DNA of 64,000 nt from JAUVKT01 sp036350795 (lineage in GTDB: Bacteria > Bacteroidota > Bacteroidia > Bacteroidales > VadinHA17): positions 1 through 64,000 of the forward strand of contig JAZBNV010000137.1 in assembly GCA_036350795.1 (NCBI GenBank). Reading direction: 5' to 3'. A model generated the notes under the pieces. That model worked only from the letters and a program-made list of their open reading frames with translations, had not been told where the DNA came from and made no database searches. The position numbers and the translations under genes are program-made. Of the stretch, positions 33,068 through 41,284 are shown one piece after another. The number at the start of each line of letters is the position of its first letter. The stretch's first letter is position 1.

Positions 33068-35074
33068 ATGTTAAAGCCCCGACTCCAAAAACCAGTTATT
33101 CTGCTGGCAATGATTTCATTAATGCTGTTGTTACCGCTTAACAGCATGTCGCAGAAAGTCCCGATCTCATTTAATAAGTATCATGGTTTCAGCGGAACGC
33201 TTGATTACCTTAAAAAGGTCAATAATGCCTACCCTGATATCACTGAACTAATTAAAATTGGCGAAAGTAATTATGGAAGACCTGTATATGTTCTTGTAAT
33301 CTCAAATATGAAAACAGGTACTACAATAGACAGGCACATTAAGCTATATAACAAGCGTAAGGAAAATGTTGATAATGTCCCGGAGATGAAGATTCACCAG
33401 GGTAAACCCGGACATTTTATCAGCGGATCAACTCACGGTAATGAATACACCGGGACTGAAGTATGCCTTTATATTATTGATAAGCTTGTAAGTGGCTACG
33501 GGAGCAGCGAAGAGATAACAGAGCTTATTGATAAGAAGGCCTTTTATATCTGCCCGGTAATTAACCCTGACGGTGTTTTTAACAGTGTTGAAAAGGGAAT
33601 TGCCCAGAGAGCCAATTCGATGAAGATTGATAACGATAATGACGGGCAGATAAATGAAGATGGCCCCGACGACCTGAATGGTGATGGCTTTATTACTTCG
33701 TTCAGGTATAAGGACGATAAGGGATCATATATTCTTGATGAAAGCGATTCAAGAATAATGGTAAGGCTGGGAAGGAACCAGGAAACTGAGCAGCAAAGAT
33801 ATTCTCTTATTGCAGAAGATCTTGATAATGACAAGGACGGCAAACGGGGCGAGGATCCGGAAGCCGGCATTGACCTTAACCGTAACTACCCTGAAGGATG
33901 GTGGAACGACCAGGGATTTGCAGGAGGAAGTGGTGACTACCCTACATCGGCACCCGAATCGCATGCCATAGCAGAATTCTTTAGCACTTACAGGAACATT
34001 CTGATGGCACAGTTTTACCATACCTCGGGGGGATTTACCTACAGGCCGATGGGGACAGCACCACATACCAGGATGAACAGTAATGATGTTGCAGTATTCG
34101 ACCTTGTAATGGGCAAAAAGTACCTCGAAATAATTGGTGAGGAAATCCCTGAAGCATGGGAGAACCCCGGCAAAATAAGTGAACTGAAAAAGATCCTGGC
34201 CGGAACCGATGCAGATAAATACACTAAAATGAGAGGTTATGAACTGCCACGGGGGTGGAGGGTAAGCTATAATGAAAAAGCCGACCGCAGGTACGGATAT
34301 GGTATGGCAACCGACTGGCTCTACGCCCAGTACGGTATTTATTCCATTACTACCGAACTCTGGAACCCCCTGGCAGATATACCCGGACTCAGTATAGCAG
34401 AAGGTGACGATAGCCAGATGGCCCGTGAAAAGGCTTTGCTAAAATACCAGGAAGACGAATATGGAGGAGACCTCTTTATAGACTGGAAAGCATTTAAACA
34501 CCCGGAGCTGGGCGAAGGAGAAATAGGAGGATGGAAATCACAGTATGCACGTAACAATGCCTTCCCGGGAAAACCCCTGCTCAAGGTTTGTGAAGATCAC
34601 TGGCAGTTTGAATTATTCAGGGCAAAGCTGCTACCGGAAATTGCTATCAAAGATATTAAGACCGAAATACTCTATAGCGGAAACGCCAGTGAAGGCTCGG
34701 TGTCTGTCGACAATAACAGCTACAGGATCAACTCCGGAAATGCTAAGGGAAAGTATCATATTATAAGGATTAAGGCGACAGTTGAAAATACGGGAGAGCT
34801 TGGAACCAACCTGGCTGCAGCAGACCGCTTACCCGGGAACAGGGAAGATGTTGTGTGGCTGGTGGGTGATAAAGGAAGTATAGAGTTTCTTGAAGGACAG
34901 CCCTTTAAATCAGTTGGCAGCCTGGGTGGAGTATTAAATGTTCCAGGAACAGGCAAACAGGATTCGTCTGCAGAGCTTGAATGGATTATTGCACTTAAGG
35001 ACAAATCAGATCTGAAGCTTATTGTCTCATCACTAAAAGGAGGCACCGTAGTTAAGAATATTTCAATTAAATAG
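33068..35074 (+). CDS. M14 zinc carboxypeptidase, first of a tandem pair
   Basis: 668 residues with signal peptide (MLKPRLQKPVILLAMISLMLLL). Zinc site H123-x-x-E126 in GSTHGNEYTGTE, third ligand His in QFYHTSGGF, catalytic Glu in YSITTELWNP. An acidic insert between the first two zinc ligands and the third carries dockerin/EF-hand-like loops (DNDNDGQINEDGPDDLNGDG and DNDKDGKRGED), as in calcium-rich secreted M14 proteins. A beta domain of about 130 residues closes the protein. Probably digests peptides in the periplasm or outside the cell. Stop codon TAG overlaps the ribosome binding region of the next gene, so the two are one operon. Confidence 0.9.
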   Translation: MLKPRLQKPVILLAMISLMLLLPLNSMSQKVPISFNKYHGFSGTLDYLKKVNNAYPDITELIKIGESNYGRPVYVLVISNMKTGTTIDRHIKLYNKRKENVDNVPEMKIHQGKPGHFISGSTHGNEYTGTEVCLYIIDKLVSGYGSSEEITELIDKKAFYICPVINPDGVFNSVEKGIAQRANSMKIDNDNDGQINEDGPDDLNGDGFITSFRYKDDKGSYILDESDSRIMVRLGRNQETEQQRYSLIAEDLDNDKDGKRGEDPEAGIDLNRNYPEGWWNDQGFAGGSGDYPTSAPESHAIAEFFSTYRNILMAQFYHTSGGFTYRPMGTAPHTRMNSNDVAVFDLVMGKKYLEIIGEEIPEAWENPGKISELKKILAGTDADKYTKMRGYELPRGWRVSYNEKADRRYGYGMATDWLYAQYGIYSITTELWNPLADIPGLSIAEGDDSQMAREKALLKYQEDEYGGDLFIDWKAFKHPELGEGEIGGWKSQYARNNAFPGKPLLKVCEDHWQFELFRAKLLPEIAIKDIKTEILYSGNASEGSVSVDNNSYRINSGNAKGKYHIIRIKATVENTGELGTNLAAADRLPGNREDVVWLVGDKGSIEFLEGQPFKSVGSLGGVLNVPGTGKQDSSAELEWIIALKDKSDLKLIVSSLKGGTVVKNISIK

Positions 35075-35075
35075 T

Positions 35076-35080
35076 GGAGG
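35076..35080 (+). promoter_or_regulatory. Shine-Dalgarno site that decides the start of the second carboxypeptidase
   Basis: GGAGG 8 nt before ATG 35089. An in-frame GTG at 35074 overlaps the previous stop codon and this site, so it is not the start. Confidence 0.7.
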
Positions 35081-35088
35081 AAACAGTT

Positions 35089-36975
35089 ATGAAAAATCTA
35101 AAAAATTCAATTACAGCAGTTCTGCTTTGTTTAAGCATCTTTCTGACTTTTTCTTCTGCTCTGAGGGCCCAGGCTAAGCTCCAGAAAAGTGCCGGTGGCC
35201 AGCATGGAGAAATGGATTTTAATATAAACTGGAAAAGATATTACAGCTACAACGAGTGGACAAAAATAATGCACGAGCTGCAGAAGGCCTATCCTGCAAT
35301 ATGTGATATAGAATCGATAGGCAAAAGCCGAATGGGCAGGGAACAATACCTGCTCACGATCAGTTCTAAAAACACCGGCGACCATAATAATAAGCCCGCA
35401 ATGTGGGTCGATGGAGCCATTCATGGTAACGAGGTAAACGGGATTACCTGCTCGCTTTACCTGGCATGGCATCTTCTTACCAGGTACGATTACGACCCCT
35501 TTATTAATGAGCTGGTAAATAATAATACATTCTACATCCTTCCGGGACTTAATGTAGATGCCAATAACAGCTTCGTGGAATATCCCAATACAGCCAATAA
35601 CCCGAGAGAGCCATATCGTCCCGAAGACAACGACAGGGACGGACTCTACGACGAAGACCAGACTGAAGACGTGGATGGTGATGGTGAACTGTCGAATATG
35701 TACCTGGAAGATCCAAGGGGCCTGCTCAGGTTATCTGCCGATAAAAGAAGGTTTGTAGAAGCAGAAGAAGGTTTTGAAGGACTGAGATTTACCAGGATAG
35801 GCTCAGAAGGCTTTGATAATGATGGTGATGGCAGGATAAACGAGGATGATATTGGCGGACCGGATCCAAACAGGAATTATCCCTATGGCTGGGGGCTGGA
35901 TTCAGGCGACCCCTATCCCATGTCTGAGCCGGAAACACGCAATGTTATGGAATTTCAACTTGCTCATCCAAACATTTTTGCTTCATTCCACTACCATAAT
36001 ACCGGAAGGTTGATTATGTTCCAGGCCCCGCAAGCCATAAAGACCACACCCGAGCAGCAGGGCAGGTTGAATGAACAAACCGAAGCCAGGCTGGCCGAAC
36101 TCCGTAAAACCAACAAGTATGCCCAGCTGTTCGCACGGAATGTAAGCCCGGATACCCGGCACGACCTGGATGTTCAGACAGACATTGTGAGCGAGGGAGC
36201 ATATATACTTAAAAATTACAGGCCTGTATTCGGGGGACTGTCGGGGCAGGCTCATGCTGCCACGTATAATATGCTTGGTGCCTATTCCTACCTTATTGAA
36301 CTATGGGGCTCTCCGGCCACTCTTGCCGACACCGACAATGACGGAAGGGTATCGGATGAAGAATATATGAAATGGATAGACCTGGACCTTGGAGGTGAAG
36401 GATGGATAAACCCGCATAAGGTTGAGCATCCTGATCTGGGCGAAATCTGGATTGGAGGATCTGCAAAAAAACATATGCAGCGAACACCCCCTTCAAGGTA
36501 TATTGAAATGGAAGCCGAAAAGAATGCCAGGTTCGTGCTGTACTGTGTTAGCCAGTTTCCGGAGGTAGAAATTGATGATATTGCAATAAAGCCTGTTACA
36601 GATAATATTTACCAGGTTGATGTATATGTAAAAAATGACCGGGTTTACCCAACGGCTTCCGACAGGTCTGTTCAGCTTGACAGGTATACACCTGATAAAC
36701 TTATTATCACCCCTTCGGATAATGTTACACTTATTGAGACTTCGGGCAAAAATGCCGCTGGTACTTCAGGGGGCTATGGTTCAAGAAATACGGGCACCCG
36801 GACCGAGACACAGATGGCAGGCGGCAAGGAAACAAGTTTCAGGCTTAAGGGTAAGGAAAAAAGAATAGTAAGGTATATAGTGGCAATGGATGGGAAAAAA
36901 GGAAGCCTGGAATTCAGGCTTGAGTCAAAGACAGGTGGTACAGATACCAGGGAAATTACAATTGAAAAAAAATAG
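35089..36975 (+). CDS. M14 zinc carboxypeptidase, second of a tandem pair
   Basis: 628 residues from ATG 35089. Signal peptide MKNLKNSITAVLLCLSIFLTF ... ALRAQ. Zinc site H112-x-x-E115 (GAIHGNEVNG), third His in SFHYHNTGRL, catalytic Glu in YSYLIELWGSP. Acidic inserts with calcium-loop motifs: DNDRDGLYDEDQTEDVDGDG, DNDGDGRINEDD and DTDNDGRVSDEE. The C-terminal part is a beta domain (VEIDDIAIKPVTDNIYQVDVYV). Only moderately similar to its upstream neighbour, so the pair is an old duplication or two recruited family members with different peptide preferences. A hairpin terminator for the opposing operon overlaps its stop codon. Confidence 0.9.
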   Translation: MKNLKNSITAVLLCLSIFLTFSSALRAQAKLQKSAGGQHGEMDFNINWKRYYSYNEWTKIMHELQKAYPAICDIESIGKSRMGREQYLLTISSKNTGDHNNKPAMWVDGAIHGNEVNGITCSLYLAWHLLTRYDYDPFINELVNNNTFYILPGLNVDANNSFVEYPNTANNPREPYRPEDNDRDGLYDEDQTEDVDGDGELSNMYLEDPRGLLRLSADKRRFVEAEEGFEGLRFTRIGSEGFDNDGDGRINEDDIGGPDPNRNYPYGWGLDSGDPYPMSEPETRNVMEFQLAHPNIFASFHYHNTGRLIMFQAPQAIKTTPEQQGRLNEQTEARLAELRKTNKYAQLFARNVSPDTRHDLDVQTDIVSEGAYILKNYRPVFGGLSGQAHAATYNMLGAYSYLIELWGSPATLADTDNDGRVSDEEYMKWIDLDLGGEGWINPHKVEHPDLGEIWIGGSAKKHMQRTPPSRYIEMEAEKNARFVLYCVSQFPEVEIDDIAIKPVTDNIYQVDVYVKNDRVYPTASDRSVQLDRYTPDKLIITPSDNVTLIETSGKNAAGTSGGYGSRNTGTRTETQMAGGKETSFRLKGKEKRIVRYIVAMDGKKGSLEFRLESKTGGTDTREITIEKK

Positions 36976-36996
36976 GAACGCGAAGCATCGCGTTCC
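36964..36996 (-). terminator. Rho-independent terminator of the peroxiredoxin operon
   Basis: Stem GGAACGCG (36975-36982) with CGCGTTCC (36989-36996), loop AAGCAT. On the minus strand it is followed by TATTTTTTTT (the poly-Lys codons at the end of the carboxypeptidase gene). It sits 11 bp after the peroxiredoxin stop codon. Confidence 0.75.
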
Positions 36997-37007
36997 CATT
37001 AAGGTAA

Positions 37008-37721
37008 TTACTTCTTAATTGCGTCCCAGACCTTTTTCTCATCAATGGGTTTGGTGCAGAAGAACCAGTCGTAGCACTTCATGTCTTCCTTGCCTTCCAT
37101 CCTGTCTTTTGCAGTTCCGCATGAACCTGCGGGAGGAACAATTACATCATCACCCGGACGCCAGTCGGCTGGCATGGCAACGCCAAAGGCATCGGCTGCC
37201 TGGAGAGCAACAACCACCCTGTACAGCTCATCAAAGTTACGGCCCAGGCTTAAGGGATAATAAATAATTGTTCTGATTACACCAGCGGGATCAATAAAAA
37301 ATACTGCCCTCACTGCTTTTGTTGTGGCTTCTCCCGGCTGAATCATTCCGTACTTATTTGCCACTTCCATGCTTATGTCTTCAATAAGCGGGAAAGTAAC
37401 CTCAACATCCTTCATTCCCCTGTATTCAATCTTCTCCTTGATAGTGCGAAGCCAGGCAATATGGCTGTAAAGACCATCTACCGAAAGACCAACAAGCTTG
37501 GTATTTACCTCGGCAAATTTATCCTGCATCGAAGCAAAAGTCATAAATTCTGAAGTACATACCGGTGTAAAGTCGGCCGGGTGACTGAAAAGGATTACCC
37601 ATTCTCCCTTGTAATCAGAAGGGAAATTAATATCACCCTGTGTTGTAACAGCTTTAAATTCAGGAGCTTTATCTCCAATTCTTGGCATTGAAAATACCTG
37701 TTTTTCTACGTGTTCTTCCAT
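37008..37721 (-). CDS. Peroxiredoxin, Prx6/AhpC-TSA type
   Basis: 237 residues. Peroxidatic C55 in HPADFTPVCTSEF, with the Prx6-family Arg region (FFIDPAGVIRTIIYYPLSLGRN) and a long C-terminal arm containing C201, C216 and C222 (GSCGTAKDRM, KCYDWFFC). The length and arm match the archaeal/anaerobe Prx6-like proteins in which arm cysteines act as resolving residues. Reduces hydrogen peroxide and organic peroxides in the cytosol. Directly downstream of a Fur-family regulator gene (33 bp), which probably controls it. Confidence 0.92.
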   Translation of the reverse strand: MEEHVEKQVFSMPRIGDKAPEFKAVTTQGDINFPSDYKGEWVILFSHPADFTPVCTSEFMTFASMQDKFAEVNTKLVGLSVDGLYSHIAWLRTIKEKIEYRGMKDVEVTFPLIEDISMEVANKYGMIQPGEATTKAVRAVFFIDPAGVIRTIIYYPLSLGRNFDELYRVVVALQAADAFGVAMPADWRPGDDVIVPPAGSCGTAKDRMEGKEDMKCYDWFFCTKPIDEKKVWDAIKK

Positions 37722-37754
37722 GTTTATTTAATTTTAGTTTATTATGAAAATGAA

Positions 37755-38186
37755 TTACTGATTGGTTCTTTGTTTGGTATATTTCCCCGAGATCTGAAGT
37801 TTAACATTCTTAATATCAAATCCGGGGATGGTATTATTGCTAAAGTATTCCTTAATAATACCACTGAGCTTATCATCATAATAATCACTGATCTTTTCAG
37901 AATCAAGATCAAATAAATGATGATGTTCTTCCAGGAATGCATCATACCTCATCCTGTCTTTTTCTGTCTGCACCAGCGAAACAAGTCCCTTTTCTATAAA
38001 GGTATCAAGTATATTATAAACTGTACCCTTTGCTATACTGGGATGTTCCTTCCTTATCTCATCAATTATAAAATCAGCAGTCGGATGCTCATGGCTGGAG
38101 CGCAGTATCTTATATACCAGCACCCTCTGGGGGGTAACCTTCAATCCTTTTGAAGTGAAAATATGCCTTATTTGCTGCTGATCCAT
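37755..38186 (-). CDS. Fur-family (PerR-like) regulator without cysteines
   Basis: 143 residues. Winged-helix DNA-binding half (GLKVTPQRVLVYKILRSSHEHPTADFI ... GTVYNILDTF) and dimerisation half with metal-site His cluster EEHHHLFDLD. The protein has no Cys at all: the usual C-x-x-C structural zinc site after the HH motif is replaced by LFDLDSEKISDYYDD. It still keeps His/Asp ligands for a regulatory metal, so PerR-like peroxide sensing by Fe-catalysed His oxidation is possible. Cotranscribed with the downstream peroxiredoxin, which supports a peroxide-response role. Family confidence is high; the PerR label is inference. Confidence 0.85.
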   Translation of the reverse strand: MDQQQIRHIFTSKGLKVTPQRVLVYKILRSSHEHPTADFIIDEIRKEHPSIAKGTVYNILDTFIEKGLVSLVQTEKDRMRYDAFLEEHHHLFDLDSEKISDYYDDKLSGIIKEYFSNNTIPGFDIKNVKLQISGKYTKQRTNQ

Positions 38187-38278
38187 ATTTAATAATGACT
38201 TATTCCTATTTAAGACTGTGTAAAGATAAGAAGTATTTTTTATTCCTGCAAATTTTTTTTATCTGCCTGCCAGCCTGA

Positions 38279-38360
38279 TAGTGTGAGGCTCCCTCTGCTG
38301 GTGTGAGGCTCCTGCCTCACGCTTAATATCCTCTGATGGTGTGAGGCTCCTGCCTCACGC
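38279..38360. repeat. Palindromic repeat, two full copies and one partial
   Basis: GGTGTGAGGCTCCTGCCTCACGC at 38300-38322 and 38338-38360, each a hairpin GTGAGGC-TCCT-GCCTCAC without the edges, and a partial GTGTGAGGCTCC at 38281-38292. In the gap 38187-38421 between perR-like and the SDR gene. REP-like; no U-run. Confidence 0.75.
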
Positions 38361-38421
38361 CAGATCTCATACTGATTTCACGATTGTATATGGCTCACGC
38401 CTATTCTCTGTTGCCGGCTAC

Positions 38422-39399
38422 TTACATGTACCCGTTAGCCCGGAACCATGTAACAGCCTCATCAAGGGCTACAGTAATAGGGGTTTGTGGCATTTCAAGT
38501 TCTGCCACGGCTTTTTGTGCAGAATAGAAATGGTCTTCGGTCGACATCCGCGACATCCGGTAGTTTACCCTGGGAGTAAAGCTGAACATCCTTGCTAAAA
38601 CAGTCATCACAGCACCATATAAAAGAGTAATAAAATTACTCATTTTCATTTTTGGTGCTTTTACTCCCACTGCAGCAGCCATCAGGGCAAAGATCTCCTT
38701 ATAGCTCAGGTTCTGGTTACCCAGGAGGTATGATTCGCCGGCCCGTCCTTTTTCAAGTGCATTAGTTATAGCAATGGCAACGTCTTTTACATAAACAAAA
38801 TTTCTGCCACCTGCGGGATATCCCGGCACTCCTGCTTTCACGGCCAGGAGCATAGCCCCTGAACTGGGTTTTACATCAAAGGGACCAAGCATAAAAGTAG
38901 GATTTACGATTATGGCATTTAATCCTTTTTTAGCCTCTTCAAGTACCATCAGGTGAGCCCTGTACTTTGAACTTATATAGTCAAGGCCATAGCGATCGGC
39001 ACAGTATCCCGACTCCTCTGTGCCAGGTTTTTCAGAACAACCGCTTCCGAAAGAGTTGGCTGTGCCAACATGGATAAACCTTTTAACCTCCAGTTTCCTG
39101 GCCGCGTCAAGCACCACTGCTGTTCCTTCCACGTTTACCTTCCAGTAACTTTCGTGCCTGCAGGGCCAGGTATCGGTTTTAGCAGCAGCATGTATTACAT
39201 AATCGCAGCCTTCCATTGCTGCCTCTACCTGCTTATTGTTTAATATATTACCATAAAACTTGCGAAGCGGCAGATCATCAAGAAAGGGAGTAGACCTGCC
39301 CTCCTCTATAAATACATTTACCTCGTAGCTTTTATCAAGAAGTGTTCTTACGAGATTATGACCAAGAACACCATCCGGTCCGGTTAACAGTACTTTCAT
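38422..39399 (-). CDS. NAD-dependent epimerase/dehydratase (extended SDR)
   Basis: 325 residues. Rossmann motif GPDGVLG at 7-13 (G-x-x-G-x-x-G), catalytic Y141-x-x-x-K145 (DYISSKY), Ser region VGTANSFGSG, and PTFMLGPFD. Closest in layout to the dihydroflavonol-4-reductase/3beta-HSD-like extended SDRs, which reduce or oxidise hydroxyl groups on small molecules or sterol-like substrates. Substrate unknown. Flanked by palindromic repeats downstream and divergent from the FNR-like gene. Confidence 0.85.
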   Translation of the reverse strand: MKVLLTGPDGVLGHNLVRTLLDKSYEVNVFIEEGRSTPFLDDLPLRKFYGNILNNKQVEAAMEGCDYVIHAAAKTDTWPCRHESYWKVNVEGTAVVLDAARKLEVKRFIHVGTANSFGSGCSEKPGTEESGYCADRYGLDYISSKYRAHLMVLEEAKKGLNAIIVNPTFMLGPFDVKPSSGAMLLAVKAGVPGYPAGGRNFVYVKDVAIAITNALEKGRAGESYLLGNQNLSYKEIFALMAAAVGVKAPKMKMSNFITLLYGAVMTVLARMFSFTPRVNYRMSRMSTEDHFYSAQKAVAELEMPQTPITVALDEAVTWFRANGYM

Positions 39400-39537
39400 C
39401 AGGTTCAGGTTCTGTGAGACTTAAAAATAACCAAATTATTTAATCAGGCCCGATTTGATTTAATAATATTTGTCATTAGAGATAACAATCATCAATAAGC
39501 GTTGTTAGATATTTAAACATTGCAAACTTATAAGATA

Positions 39538-40206
39538 ATGTCAGTTAACGGATCAGGGTCCCCCGGAAAACAAATTATTAAATCTGTAGTTGCAATCGAC
39601 AGCAATGTATATATCCTGTCGTTTGAACGCAGTTTCGACTTCCTGCCGGGTCAGATAATAGCTTTAAGCCTTGATAAAAATGATCCGGCTCCCAGGTTAT
39701 ACAGCATCTGTAGTGGTACTGATGATAAGGAAATAAAAATCCTTTTTAATACTGTACCCGGAGGAAAACTGACAACAAGGATGGCCGGACTGGGTCAGGG
39801 TGATATAATCTACAGCTCAAATCCTTACGGCAGGTTTTGTATCAGGGAAGAAGCGGCCGTCTGGATAGCCAATGGCACCGGTATTGCTCCCTTCGTTTCA
39901 AGGGTTCTTTCGGGCAGCAGCAAGGCGGTAACACTTCTGCATGGAGGCCGGTCGGAAGCTTCTTTTTATTTTGAAGATGTTTTCAGGCAAAGCAATAATG
40001 TTGAGTATATAAAATGCAGCACCTCAATTAATAATTCTGACTATTTTCATGGCAGGATCACAAAATACCTTTCAGAAGCAGATAAGCTTCCACAAGAAAG
40101 AAGATACTATCTTTGTGGAAGCACCGAAATGGTTGTAGAAGCACGGGATATCCTGATATCAAAAGGGATCAGCTATAATATGATTGAATCTGAAATATAT
40201 TTCTGA
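39538..40206 (+). CDS. Ferredoxin-NADP reductase-like flavoprotein
   Basis: 222 residues from ATG 39538 (an upstream TTG at 39520 is less likely). FAD-binding PRLYSICSG (R-x-Y-S), GGKLTTRMAGL, and NAD(P)-binding GTGIAPFVS, C-terminal YLCGSTEMVVEARDILISKG and an end in ESEIYF typical of FNR family members that close over the flavin. Shuttles electrons between NAD(P)H and ferredoxin or flavodoxin in the cytosol. The rlmN start follows its stop after one base (TGATATG), so they are translationally coupled; the functional link is unclear, although RlmN needs reduced flavodoxin/ferredoxin. Confidence 0.87.
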   Translation: MSVNGSGSPGKQIIKSVVAIDSNVYILSFERSFDFLPGQIIALSLDKNDPAPRLYSICSGTDDKEIKILFNTVPGGKLTTRMAGLGQGDIIYSSNPYGRFCIREEAAVWIANGTGIAPFVSRVLSGSSKAVTLLHGGRSEASFYFEDVFRQSNNVEYIKCSTSINNSDYFHGRITKYLSEADKLPQERRYYLCGSTEMVVEARDILISKGISYNMIESEIYF

Positions 40207-40207
40207 T

Positions 40208-41236
40208 ATGAAGCAAGCACTATTTGGCCTGACATTGAACGAGTTAATCTCAGTTACAAAAAAAATGGGGCTGCCCGGTTTTACTGCACGGCAAATAGCA
40301 GACTGGCTTTACAAAAAAAATATTGCTTCGATTGATGAAATGACCAACCTGTCAATTACTGCACGTAAAAAACTGAGTGAGGATTATGAGATCGGCAGGT
40401 CAGGTCATGTAAAAGTGCAAACCTCTGTTGACGGAACAAAGAAATATCTCTTCCCGGCATATAACGGTAAATTTATAGAAGCAGCCTATATTCCTGAAAA
40501 AGACAGGGCAACATTATGTATATCCTCGCAGGTAGGATGCAAAATGGGCTGCCTCTTCTGTATGACTGCCAGGCAGGGCTTCCAGGGACAGCTTTCGCCG
40601 GGCGAAATCCTTAACCAGGTAGCCAGCCTGCCCGAAATGGACAGCCTTACAAACATTGTTTATATGGGTATGGGAGAACCTTTCGACAATATTGAGAATG
40701 TTCTTAAATCGCTAGAAATACTTACCTCCGATTGGGCTTATGCTATGTCGCCCAGGAGGATAACCGTTTCGACCATAGGAATTATACCGGCGATGGAAGA
40801 ATTTCTTCAGCACTCCGAAGCCCATCTCGCAGTAAGCCTCCATACTCCATTCGACGACGAACGAAAATCTCTTATGCCGGTTGAAAGTGTTTACCCGGTA
40901 AAGGAGGTTGTAGACAGTGTAAAAAAATATGACTGGGGCAGGCAGAGACGAATTTCATTTGAATATATAATGTTTGAAGGGGTAAATGATTCTGACAGGC
41001 ACATCAGGGGACTGACCCGCTTGCTGGATGGCCTCAAATGCCGGATAAACCTGATCCGCTTTCATCCAATTCCCGGATCACCCTTAAAAAGTTCAGACAG
41101 GGAAACAATTATTAGGTTCAGGGATGCTCTTACCAAAAAAGGTATCACAACAACCATCCGTGCTTCGCGGGGCGAGGATATTTATGCTGCCTGCGGACTT
41201 CTATCGACAAAAGAAGGCATAGGGAGTAAGGCATAA
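40208..41236 (+). CDS. rlmN: 23S rRNA (adenine2503-C2)-methyltransferase RlmN
   Basis: 342 residues. Radical SAM cluster motif C-x3-C-x2-C in GCKMGCLFCMTARQGF, SAM-binding NIVYMGMGEPFDN, VSTIGIIPAME, and the C-terminal Cys in YAACGLLS that forms the transient thioether. Methylates A2503 of 23S rRNA and A37 of some tRNAs. The start is ATG 40208 (an in-frame upstream ATG at 40184 lies inside the FNR-like gene). RlmN requires electrons for its [4Fe-4S] cluster; the FNR-like enzyme upstream could supply them, which is an inference from coupling of the two genes. Confidence 0.93.
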   Translation: MKQALFGLTLNELISVTKKMGLPGFTARQIADWLYKKNIASIDEMTNLSITARKKLSEDYEIGRSGHVKVQTSVDGTKKYLFPAYNGKFIEAAYIPEKDRATLCISSQVGCKMGCLFCMTARQGFQGQLSPGEILNQVASLPEMDSLTNIVYMGMGEPFDNIENVLKSLEILTSDWAYAMSPRRITVSTIGIIPAMEEFLQHSEAHLAVSLHTPFDDERKSLMPVESVYPVKEVVDSVKKYDWGRQRRISFEYIMFEGVNDSDRHIRGLTRLLDGLKCRINLIRFHPIPGSPLKSSDRETIIRFRDALTKKGITTTIRASRGEDIYAACGLLSTKEGIGSKA

Positions 41237-41284
41237 GGCCAAAATGACACTTCACCTACCCCGCACCAGGTACCCCTGCTTCCC

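Noticed and set aside
35074..35088. GTG start for the second M14 carboxypeptidase
   Set aside because: It overlaps the previous stop codon and the GGAGG site; ATG 35089 has correct spacing and a good signal peptide.
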